From: JBGSIZ01 sp041742255
GTDB lineage: Bacteria > Pseudomonadota > Alphaproteobacteria > Rhodobacterales > Rhodobacteraceae
DNA length: 12,273 nucleotides
Direction of reading: 5' to 3'
NCBI GenBank assembly: GCA_041742255.1
Contig: JBGSIZ010000090.1
Coordinates: forward strand, 1-12,273
Position numbers and translations under genes: made by a program. The notes under the pieces were generated by a model that was not told the DNA's origin, searched no databases, and saw only the letters and a list, made by a program, of their open reading frames with translations. Positions 6,242 to 12,273 of the stretch are shown piece after piece; the first letter of the stretch is position 1, and every line of letters starts with the position of its first letter.

Positions 6242-6300
6242 ATGGTAAAGGTTGCACAATTTTTGCACAAATTGCCATGCATGCCTGATTTTTGAGCAAA
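6242..6300 (-). promoter_or_regulatory. Candidate glnK promoter with repeated TTGnnCAA boxes
   Basis: Read on the minus strand, TTGTGC (6270-6265) and TACCAT (6247-6242) lie 17 bases apart and could be -35 and -10 boxes, giving a leader of roughly 110 bases. TTGTGCAA occurs twice 11 bases apart (6270-6263, 6259-6252), and the related TTGCTCAA lies at 6299-6292. These could bind an activator such as NtrC, but I cannot show that. No sigma-54 site with correct spacing points toward glnK. The rest of the 268-base divergent gap is GC-rich and featureless. Confidence 0.3.
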
Positions 6301-6391
6301 CTAAAAACGCAACCATCCGGTGCTTTCAGTTCTCTACATTTTCCGCGCGGCGCGGTAATGTCCGCGAAACAGGCGCAAGAACAGGTATGAC

Positions 6392-8656
6392 ATGAGTGGT
6401 TCGGGCAGCAAAAAGCCCCCGTTGGTGGCCGACAAACGCTATGCCGCGTCCGCCAGACCTGCGCCCGCTGCGGCGGCAAAACCCGGCCCCAAACCTGCCC
6501 CCAAATCTGCGGCGTCCCGCAACGCCCCCACCCGCAAACCCCGCGCGCCCAAGGGTCCGCTGGGCTGGATTGCCGCACTGGTCACTGGGTTGATCGGCTG
6601 GACGCTCCGCATCGTGTGGGGCGTAGGGTGGCGCATCGGGCTGGTGTCCGCGCTGATCCTTGGCGGATCCACATGGTATGTGTCCACGTCGCTGCCGGAA
6701 ATTTCCGCGCTGGTGGATGGCCGGGCGCGGGGGTCTGTCACGCTCGCCGACCGCTATGGCGAGGTGTTTGCGTGGCGCGGCGAAACCTTTGGCGGGATGG
6801 TCACCGCCGAACAGGTATCCCCGTTCCTGCACGACGCCGTGGTCGCCACCGAGGACAAGCGGTTCTATCGCCATTTCGGCATTTCCCCGCGCGGTGTGGC
6901 CAGCGCCGTGCGCATCAACCTGCGCGAAGGGCGCGGCCCGCTGTCCGGCAACGGCGGGTCCACCATCACCCAGCAAACCGCGAAACTGTTGTGTCTGGGC
7001 GTCCCCTATGACCCGACCGCATGGGAGTCCGAAGCCGCCTATGAAGAGGACTGCCGGACCACCACCCTGTGGCGCAAGGCCAAGGAAGCCGTCTATGCCA
7101 TGGCAATGGAGCTGAAATACTCCAAAGAAGAAATCCTGACCGTGTATCTGAACCGCGCCTATCTGGGGGCCGGCACCCGTGGATTCGAGGCCGCCGCCCA
7201 GCGGTATTACGGCATTTCCGCCGCCGACCTGAACGCCAGCCAATCCGCCATCCTTGCCGGTCTGCTCAAGGCCCCAACCACCTATGCCCCCACCAACAAT
7301 CTGCAACGATCATGGGACCGCGCCAATGTGGTGATCGGTCTGATGGAGGATCAGGGGTATCTGACCACAGCACAGGCTGCCGAGGCCCGCGCCAACCCTG
7401 CCCGCCTGAGCCAAGCCGCCGAGCGCCGCGCGGGTGGTTATTTCGCCGATTGGGTGATGGACAGCGGGCCAGAGTTTTTCACCCGCACCACCACCGAAGA
7501 TGTGTTGATCCGCACCACGCTGGACCCTCGCATCCAGACCGCTGCCGAAGACGCCTTGATCTGGATATTCGAGAACAAGGTCCGCGACGGGTCCAAGGCG
7601 CAGGCCGCCATCGTGGTGATGTCCGCCGATGGCGCGGTGCGGGCCATGGTCGGCGGCCGCGATACCCAATCGTCCGGGGCGTTCAACCGCGCCACACAGG
7701 CGCTGCGGCAGACCGGGTCGCTGTTCAAACCCTTTGTCTATGCTACCGCGCTGGAACTGGGGATGTCCCCGCTCGATCTTGTCGAGGACAGCCCCTATAC
7801 GATCAATATTCCGGGGTCCGGCCCCTATACCCCGCGCAATTATGACAACGAATTCAAGGGTCCGGTCACCTTGACCCAAGCCCTTGCCGAGAGCCGAAAC
7901 ATCCCCGCCGTGCGGATCAGCGAACAGGTGGGCCGCGACAATGTCCGCACCATCGCCGCCGGGTTTGGCATCCAGTCTGATCTGGCCGCTGGTCCCGCGC
8001 TGGCACTTGGCGCGTCCGAAGGCACGTTGATCGAGATGACCGGGGCCTATGCCGGTATCCTGAACGGCGGGTCGGCCGTGCAGCCCTACGGCCTGATCGA
8101 CCTGACCTTGCAGGGCGACAGCGCCCCCCTGATGGACAACGCCCAAGGCGGCATTCGCGAACGGGTCATCAGCGAACAGGCCGCCCGCGAATTGATGTGG
8201 ATGATGTCAAAGGTGGTCGAAGGCGGCACCGGCACCCGCGCGGCCATCGACGGATGGGAGATTGCAGGCAAGACCGGCACCACCTCCGCCGCCCGTGATG
8301 CGTGGTTCATCGGGTTCACCGGCGAATATGTGACCGCCGTGTGGATGGGATACGATGACAACACCCCCCTGACAGGTGTCACTGGCGGCGGCCTGCCCGC
8401 CGAAATCTGGCACGAGGTGATGATCCGCGTTCTGGACGGCCTGCCCCCGGTGCCCCTGCCGATGCTGCCGCCGCAAGGCAGGTCCACGTTTCCGGGCCAG
8501 ACTGTCACATCGGGTGACGGGTTCGGCCAGATCTTCGACGGGCAAAACCCGCTCGCCAATGGGCAGCCCCCCCGCACCGCCGAGGATGCATTGGCCGAGG
8601 AGGTGTTGCGCGCCGTGATCGACGGCATCCTGCAACAAGGCCAGCAGGGCAACTGA
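6392..8656 (+). CDS. mrcA: Bifunctional penicillin-binding protein, PBP1A type
   Basis: This class A PBP polymerises lipid II glycan chains and cross-links their peptides in the periplasm. Of 754 residues, about 1-56 form a cytoplasmic tail rich in Pro, Ala and Lys; hydrophobic residues about 57-92 anchor it. The GT51 domain shows EDKRFYRHFG with catalytic Glu154, GNGGSTITQQTAK around 187-197, RKAKE, and KEEILTVYLNRAYLG. The transpeptidase has Ser443-X-X-Lys446 (TGSLFKPF), Ser501-Arg-Asn503 and Lys627-Thr-Gly-Thr. All catalytic motifs are intact. AGG lies 6 bases before the ATG. It diverges from glnK and ends 6 bases before the convergent EEP gene, with no terminator between. The family also includes PBP1C and 2D-like forms; the exact subtype and symbol are tentative. 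Confidence 0.93.
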   Translation: MSGSGSKKPPLVADKRYAASARPAPAAAAKPGPKPAPKSAASRNAPTRKPRAPKGPLGWIAALVTGLIGWTLRIVWGVGWRIGLVSALILGGSTWYVSTSLPEISALVDGRARGSVTLADRYGEVFAWRGETFGGMVTAEQVSPFLHDAVVATEDKRFYRHFGISPRGVASAVRINLREGRGPLSGNGGSTITQQTAKLLCLGVPYDPTAWESEAAYEEDCRTTTLWRKAKEAVYAMAMELKYSKEEILTVYLNRAYLGAGTRGFEAAAQRYYGISAADLNASQSAILAGLLKAPTTYAPTNNLQRSWDRANVVIGLMEDQGYLTTAQAAEARANPARLSQAAERRAGGYFADWVMDSGPEFFTRTTTEDVLIRTTLDPRIQTAAEDALIWIFENKVRDGSKAQAAIVVMSADGAVRAMVGGRDTQSSGAFNRATQALRQTGSLFKPFVYATALELGMSPLDLVEDSPYTINIPGSGPYTPRNYDNEFKGPVTLTQALAESRNIPAVRISEQVGRDNVRTIAAGFGIQSDLAAGPALALGASEGTLIEMTGAYAGILNGGSAVQPYGLIDLTLQGDSAPLMDNAQGGIRERVISEQAARELMWMMSKVVEGGTGTRAAIDGWEIAGKTGTTSAARDAWFIGFTGEYVTAVWMGYDDNTPLTGVTGGGLPAEIWHEVMIRVLDGLPPVPLPMLPPQGRSTFPGQTVTSGDGFGQIFDGQNPLANGQPPRTAEDALAEEVLRAVIDGILQQGQQGN

Positions 8657-8662
8657 TCCGGC

Positions 8663-9580
8663 TCAGGGCAGCGTCACGTCCAGATAGACCGGGTAGTGGT
8701 CGGTGGGCCATTCGCCCCCGAATTGTTGGCGCACCACCACCGGGGCCGTCGTCACACCGATATTTGCAGTCGTCCCGATATGGTCGATTGCGCCGAATAG
8801 GTTGACACCCCGGTTGAAATGATAGGTGGCACCCGCCACCGGCGCGAACGTCAGCCCGGCATCGGCCAGGATGGATTGCGTTGGCGACCCTGCCCGCGCG
8901 TTCAGGTCGCCGGCAAGGATCACCGCCTCGCCCCGTGCGATCCGGTCGGCGAACCGGTCCACCACCAGCGCCGCCGATTTCAACCGGTTGGACCGGCTGC
9001 TGTATTCGAAATGCACGTTGACCACTGTCACAGGTGCCCCGCCCCCGACTGGGGTAAACTGTGCCCAGGACGCAAACGCGGGATAGGACCCGTTGAAGGT
9101 CCGCGAATAGATCACGTCCGGTGTATCCGAGAAAAAGAACCACCCTTGGTCCAGCAGCCGGAATTTGTCGGCGCGATACAGGATCGGCTGGGTCGAGGGG
9201 AACGTCCGCCAGTCACCGCTCGCCGCTGCGCGGTAGTCCGGATTCTGGTCCAGCAACCAATCCCGCGCAAGGTTGACAGACCCGTTATCCCCCCGCTGAA
9301 AGCTCTCCATTTCCTGAAACGCAATGATGTCGGGTGCTATGGCCTTGAACGCCGCATCCATCGGGCCCTTGCGCCGGTCCCAGTCGCCCACGGACCATGG
9401 CCCGGTGGCCTGTTCCAGCACGATATAGTGGACGTTGAGCGTGGCAATCCGGGTGCTGCCCGGTGCGGGGGGCGTGGCGGGCGTTTGCCCCGAATGGACC
9501 ACATGCATCCCGCAGGCCACCAGAAACAACAAGGCCACCAGCCCGGCCAACCCTGTGATCGCAGATTTCAAGCGGCGCAT
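8663..9580 (-). CDS. Endonuclease/exonuclease/phosphatase-superfamily lipoprotein
   Basis: This is a 305-residue member of the DNase I-like EEP fold, whose relatives hydrolyse phosphodiesters in DNA, sphingomyelin or inositol phosphates. A lipoprotein signal (about 1-22) ends in the lipobox LVAC, so Cys23 should be lipidated and the enzyme placed at the inner or outer membrane facing the periplasm. Metal and catalytic residues are complete: Asn49 in TLNVHY, Glu90 in FQEME, His190 in VVNVHFEY, Asp225 and Asn227 in GDLNA, Asp266-His267 in AIDHIG, and Asp294-His295 in WPTDHYPV. It is the last gene of a minus-strand run, 21 bases after its neighbour, with no strong Shine-Dalgarno sequence. The substrate cannot be read from the sequence; lipid head groups or extracellular DNA are both possible. 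Confidence 0.88.
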   Translation of the reverse strand: MRRLKSAITGLAGLVALLFLVACGMHVVHSGQTPATPPAPGSTRIATLNVHYIVLEQATGPWSVGDWDRRKGPMDAAFKAIAPDIIAFQEMESFQRGDNGSVNLARDWLLDQNPDYRAAASGDWRTFPSTQPILYRADKFRLLDQGWFFFSDTPDVIYSRTFNGSYPAFASWAQFTPVGGGAPVTVVNVHFEYSSRSNRLKSAALVVDRFADRIARGEAVILAGDLNARAGSPTQSILADAGLTFAPVAGATYHFNRGVNLFGAIDHIGTTANIGVTTAPVVVRQQFGGEWPTDHYPVYLDVTLP

Positions 9581-9601
9581 GGGCGGTGTCCCGGTCAGGT
9601 T

Positions 9602-9967
9602 TCAGTTGCCAGAGCGAAGGGGGTCGCAGCGGTCATATTTGAACGCATAGCCGTTCCAGACCATCACGATCGCGTCGCCTTCGGCGGCTTTCATCACCAG
9701 CGCGCGTTCGGTCCAACGGGTGTCCTCGCCGGTGCATTCCATGGTGTAAAGCGTGGCGTCCATGTCCACGACATTCACCGGGCGGGCCATGACGCACTGG
9801 CTTTCGACCCCGTAAAAGATGCCGTCGCGCAGTTCGATGGACCCGCCGTCCACCCCCACAAGGCCGCAATCGGCATTGGCGGCCTGTCTGTAGATCCCGT
9901 CATAGGGCGTGGCCCCGGCCGCCCCTGCCAACAGCAAAACAGCGGCGGTTGCGGCCCCCCGCATCAT
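9602..9967 (-). CDS. Small exported protein with four cysteines, unknown function
   Basis: This is a 121-residue protein with a Sec signal peptide (about 1-19, ending AGA or nearby) and a mature part of about 100 residues that starts TPYDGIYR. Cys34, Cys58, Cys78 and Cys114 could form two disulfides in the periplasm. I do not recognise the family. The start ATG 9967 overlaps the mlaC stop in an ATGA arrangement, so it is probably translationally coupled to mlaC; a second ATG three bases on would serve equally. It is followed after 21 bases by the EEP lipoprotein gene. Codon use matches the neighbours and the reading frame is clean, so the gene is likely real. Confidence 0.8.
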   Translation of the reverse strand: MMRGAATAAVLLLAGAAGATPYDGIYRQAANADCGLVGVDGGSIELRDGIFYGVESQCVMARPVNVVDMDATLYTMECTGEDTRWTERALVMKAAEGDAIVMVWNGYAFKYDRCDPLRSGN

Positions 9968-10557
9968 GCGCCCGGAAGGTCGGCGATCAGCCGGTCGAGG
10001 TCGCCCCGCCGCTGGTCCAGCATGGCACCGATCTCGGTCCGCTCAGCATTCAGCATATTGACCCCTTCAATGATGATATTGAAAAAGGCGGGCCGCCCGA
10101 TCCGGTCCGACACCCAGAAATCCGCCCGGAACGGAGCCTGCCCGCGCAGGGTCGCGGTGGTCTGGATCTCGATATAGTTGTTGACCGTCTTGGCCCCATT
10201 GACGGTTATTGTCCCGCCGATGAATTCCCTGAACCGGCGGCCATAGGTGCGGGCGATGTATTTCTGATAGGCGGCGACAAAGGCCGTCCGCTGGCTCGGG
10301 CTTGCGCGGCGCGCATCGACGCCCAATGCGGTGCCCGCGATATATTCCACATCGGAATAGCGCCGAAAGATGGTTTCGAAATCGGAAATCATCCCGGCCT
10401 CGGACTTGCCGGACGCGATGACGCTGTTGATGTCGGCCACCACGCTGTCCACCAGCCCCTGCGCCTGACCTTCGGTCAAGGCAAACGCGGCCCCCGGCAG
10501 GATGGCGGCGGCAGCGGCGGCGACAAGCGCGTTACGGCGGGAAATCAACATGGCCAT
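9964..10557 (-). CDS. mlaC: MlaC-type periplasmic phospholipid-binding protein
   Basis: This is the periplasmic shuttle of the Mla pathway, which carries phospholipids between the MlaA complex in the outer membrane and the MlaFEDB transporter. The 197-residue protein starts MAMLISRRNALVAAAAAAIL: an export signal with two arginines before the hydrophobic stretch and AFA as the likely cleavage site, so Tat or Sec export are both possible. The mature part has the family pattern: an early helix (about 30-50), FRRYSDVEYIAGTALG, a FVAAYQKYIARTYGRRF helix, then strands ending FFNIIIEGVNMLNAER. ATG 10557 is chosen because AAGGA lies 8 bases ahead inside the end of mlaA; ATG 10551 is the alternative, and the longer frame from 10680 lies within mlaA and is rejected. 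Only 2 bases separate it from the mlaA stop. Confidence 0.9.
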   Translation of the reverse strand: MAMLISRRNALVAAAAAAILPGAAFALTEGQAQGLVDSVVADINSVIASGKSEAGMISDFETIFRRYSDVEYIAGTALGVDARRASPSQRTAFVAAYQKYIARTYGRRFREFIGGTITVNGAKTVNNYIEIQTTATLRGQAPFRADFWVSDRIGRPAFFNIIIEGVNMLNAERTEIGAMLDQRRGDLDRLIADLPGA

Positions 10558-10559
10558 GG

Positions 10560-11396
10560 CTATTGTCCTTGGGTCAGGTCTTGGGCTTCGTCTTGGTCGG
10601 GGTCGGGTGCCGGACAGTCGGCGGGGGCGCTGAACGGGTCGGCAAAGGGGTCGATCAACGGGTCGGCACTGTTCCCGCAATCATCGACATAAGCATCGGG
10701 GGATGGCAATCCAAGTTCGAAACGGCGGCTTTGCAGGTAAAGCAATCGTGTTTGCGCATAGCTGTCCGCGCTTTCATACAGGATTGAATCCACGGTATCG
10801 CCGAACCGTCCCCGGTCGATCACCTGTTCGGCCACATAGGCCCCGGTGGACAGGTCACGCTGCGGCGGAGTGCCGACCCGGTCGATGGGGTTCAGCACGA
10901 AATCCACCAACCGTCCCGCCGCATCGCGCTGCGTGGACGGACCCAGACCGGGCAATTCCAGATAGGCCCCCTCGGGCAGGCCCCAGACCTGCAGGGTCTG
11001 ACCGAAATCGGTGCTGTCTTCTTGCAGACCAATGGCGGCGGCGGGGTCGAACATGCCGCCCACACCCACGGTGGTGTTGATCAGGAACCGCAGGGTGTTG
11101 GTGGTGGCCCCGCCAATGTCGCCTTGCAATAAGCCATTCACAACCATCCCCGGCAAGCCGGAATTGTTGGCGAAATTGACCACGCGGTCGGTGATTTCCG
11201 TGGGCACAATGGTGACCGTGTTGGAGGCAGGACGCAAAACGGCCCGGTCCAACCCTTTGTTAAAGTCATGCACGCGCCGGTTCTGGGCCTCATAGGGGTC
11301 ATGGATTCCGGCCCCGTCGGGTGCAACGGAACAGGCCGCCACCCCCGCACAAAGGCAACAGATCAACACGACTTTGGCAACACGGTGCAACGACAA
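10560..11396 (-). CDS. mlaA: MlaA (VacJ) outer-membrane lipoprotein
   Basis: MlaA sits in the outer membrane and removes misplaced phospholipids from the outer leaflet, handing them to MlaC. The 278-residue protein has a lipoprotein signal ending GVAAC with Cys22 as lipid anchor. Family motifs follow: DPYEAQNRRVHDFNKGLDRA (33-52), FLINTTVGVGGMFDPA, and DFGQTLQVWGLPEGAYLELP with GLGPSTQRDAAG. About 40 C-terminal residues are rich in Asp and Pro (DPLIDPFADPF and on), low in complexity and probably disordered. The start is TTG at 11396: an in-frame stop lies 12 bases upstream, there is no in-frame ATG before the signal peptide, and GGGAA lies about 6 bases ahead. TTG 11390 is the alternative. 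It heads the run mlaA-mlaC-exported protein-EEP lipoprotein. Confidence 0.93.
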   Translation of the reverse strand: MSLHRVAKVVLICCLCAGVAACSVAPDGAGIHDPYEAQNRRVHDFNKGLDRAVLRPASNTVTIVPTEITDRVVNFANNSGLPGMVVNGLLQGDIGGATTNTLRFLINTTVGVGGMFDPAAAIGLQEDSTDFGQTLQVWGLPEGAYLELPGLGPSTQRDAAGRLVDFVLNPIDRVGTPPQRDLSTGAYVAEQVIDRGRFGDTVDSILYESADSYAQTRLLYLQSRRFELGLPSPDAYVDDCGNSADPLIDPFADPFSAPADCPAPDPDQDEAQDLTQGQ

Positions 11397-11596
11397 TGGC
11401 TTTCCCGATCATCTTTTTCTAGGGTCTGCAAATAGTCCTTTTGGACCGGATGGACAGGCAGAGCCCGCGCATCAAATGCAAAACGTGGCCTTTGAGAAAC
11501 ACACCCTTTACCCAAACCATGTCACAGACAATGGGCAGGGACCAATCGGGATACAAGCGAGGCAGAGAAGAACGTGATGTTGAACGGGGCACAACG
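11397..11596. other. Divergent intergenic region between mlaA and the ABC transporter gene
   Basis: These 200 bases must hold the promoters for mlaA (leftward) and the secretion gene (rightward). They are more AT-rich than the flanking genes. A weak rightward candidate is TTGAGA at 11492-11497, but no convincing -10 box lies at the right distance. I see no strong palindrome or hairpin. Confidence 0.3.
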
Positions 11597-11600
11597 ATGA
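11577..11600 (+). other. Possible 7-codon leader ORF overlapping the transporter start
   Basis: ATG 11577 opens a frame for MLNGAQR and stops at TGA 11598-11600, overlapping the next ATG (11597) in an ATGA arrangement. AGAAG about 6 bases upstream could serve as a Shine-Dalgarno sequence, better than anything directly before 11597. It could couple translation, or be chance. Confidence 0.2.
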
Positions 11601-12273
11601 CCGCGCAATCGCGCAAGACCGGGCAGGCCGAACTGCGCGCCGCCCGCGCCGAGAGCAGGGGGCTGTATTGGGCCGTTGCCGTGTTTTCACTGGTCGTGAA
11701 CCTGCTGATGCTGACCGGGCCGCTCTATATGCTCAACGTCTATGACCGGGTGCTGGGGTCGCGGTCGGTTGAAACCCTGATTGCGCTGTCGGTGCTGGTG
11801 GCGTTTTTGTATGGGGCGATGGGTGTTCTGGACTATGTGCGGGGCCGCGTCATGGGCCGGGTCGGCGCCCGGTTTCAGGCCCGGCTGGATGCCCGTGTGT
11901 TCGGCGCGGTGATGTCCCCCTTGGCCGCACAAAAGGCCGGGCGCGAAGCCCAGACCGGACTGCGCGATCTGGAGGCCGTGCAGCGGTTCCTGACCTCGCC
12001 CGCGTTGATGGCGATGTTCGATCTGCCGTTTATGCCCATCTTTTTCTTTGGGATATTCCTTTTTCATCCCTTGATGGGGCTGTTGGCGCTGGGGGGTGGT
12101 GTGTTCTTGATCCTGCTGGCGCTGGCCAATCAGTGGACCACCCGCCGCCCGCTGGAAACCGCCAATGCCGCCACCCAAGGGGCGGAGGTGATGGGGATCA
12201 ACCTGCGCGCCGAGGCCGAGATGGTGGGCGCGCTGGGGATGCGGCAGGCGGCGTTTGCCCGCTGGAACATCGC
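11597..12273 (+). CDS. Type I secretion ABC transporter, PrtD-like (partial, 3' end cut)
   Basis: This is the N-terminal 225 residues of an inner-membrane permease/ATPase that powers type I secretion, together with a membrane fusion protein and a TolC-type outer-membrane channel. The visible part is the membrane domain: a basic N-terminus, hydrophobic segments at about 24-46, 60-80 and 145-177, and the characteristic stretches TGPLYMLNVYDRVLGSRSVE (40-59) and LRDLEAVQRFLTSP (122-135). The latter is the pattern of the PrtD/RsaD group that exports RTX proteases, lipases and S-layer proteins. Walker A and B motifs would lie beyond the window edge. The start ATG has only a weak GGGG before it. 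The partner genes are not visible, and an RTX substrate is an inference from the family. Confidence 0.9.
   Translation, partial: MTAQSRKTGQAELRAARAESRGLYWAVAVFSLVVNLLMLTGPLYMLNVYDRVLGSRSVETLIALSVLVAFLYGAMGVLDYVRGRVMGRVGARFQARLDARVFGAVMSPLAAQKAGREAQTGLRDLEAVQRFLTSPALMAMFDLPFMPIFFFGIFLFHPLMGLLALGGGVFLILLALANQWTTRRPLETANAATQGAEVMGINLRAEAEMVGALGMRQAAFARWNI

Noticed and set aside
6277..6284. CATGCATG palindrome in the glnK-mrcA gap
   Set aside because: An 8-bp palindrome is easily expected by chance, and the flanks do not extend it.
6242..6300. Sigma-54 promoter for glnK
   Set aside because: On the minus strand the TGGCA and GC elements present are 8 rather than 10 bases apart, and this spacing is strict for sigma-54.
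8654..8665. Shared terminator between mrcA and the convergent EEP gene
   Set aside because: Only 6 bases separate the stop codons, and I see no stem with a T run there; transcripts probably overlap.
8819..10177. 452-codon plus-strand frame opposite the EEP, small exported protein and mlaC genes
   Set aside because: It runs antisense through three genes with signal peptides or motifs; the protein looks like a translated complement, rich in Pro, Arg and His.
11687..12178. 163-codon minus-strand frame opposite the ABC transporter
   Set aside because: The plus-strand frame matches the PrtD family along its whole length; the antisense product is Gln/His/Gly-rich without motifs.
1..12273. CRISPR array, tRNA, insertion sequence or phage genes
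   Set aside because: No regularly spaced repeats, no cloverleaf-like sequences with tRNA boxes, and no transposase, integrase or phage frames were seen on either strand.

Overview
This is a GC-rich stretch of an alphaproteobacterial chromosome, most likely from the family Rhodobacteraceae (roseobacter-like). The call rests on gene content and protein style: SmpB next to an SseA-type sulfurtransferase and a class I aminotransferase, a GlnK-AmtB pair, an MlaA-MlaC pair, a strong G/C bias at third codon positions, and short hairpins at gene ends. I see no tRNA, rRNA, insertion sequence, prophage or CRISPR array. Almost all of it reads as ordinary core genome.

Layout. 1-76: probable tail of an upstream gene. 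149-625: smpB, the tmRNA partner in ribosome rescue, apparently with a promoter so close that the mRNA is nearly leaderless. 795-1094: a small glycine-rich membrane protein of unknown role, closed by a good terminator. 1283-3345: sseA and an aspartate/aromatic aminotransferase, overlapping by one base; together they could turn cysteine into 3-mercaptopyruvate and then into persulfide/H2S. 3426-4280: arsR-arsC, with a palindromic operator over the arsR start codon and no arsenite efflux gene in view. 4382-6123 (minus strand): glnK-amtB, nitrogen sensing and ammonium uptake, with a GTG start for glnK and a strong terminator after amtB.

6392-8656 (plus strand): a bifunctional penicillin-binding protein of the PBP1A type, diverging from glnK. 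11396-8663 (minus strand): a compact four-gene run of mlaA (TTG start), mlaC, a small exported cysteine-containing protein and a lipoprotein of the endonuclease/exonuclease/phosphatase superfamily. The first two belong to retrograde phospholipid transport that maintains outer-membrane asymmetry. 11597 to the window end: the first third or so of a PrtD-like type I secretion ABC transporter, diverging from mlaA and cut by the window edge.

The points most worth a second look are regulatory or contextual: the coupled aminotransferase/sulfurtransferase pair, the ArsR operator over a start codon without a Shine-Dalgarno sequence, two hairpins of one architecture with a compensatory base-pair change behind two neighbouring genes, the repeated TTGnnCAA boxes upstream of glnK, and an exported EEP lipoprotein and a four-cysteine protein attached to mlaAC. 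I found no convincing evidence of a wholly new system.
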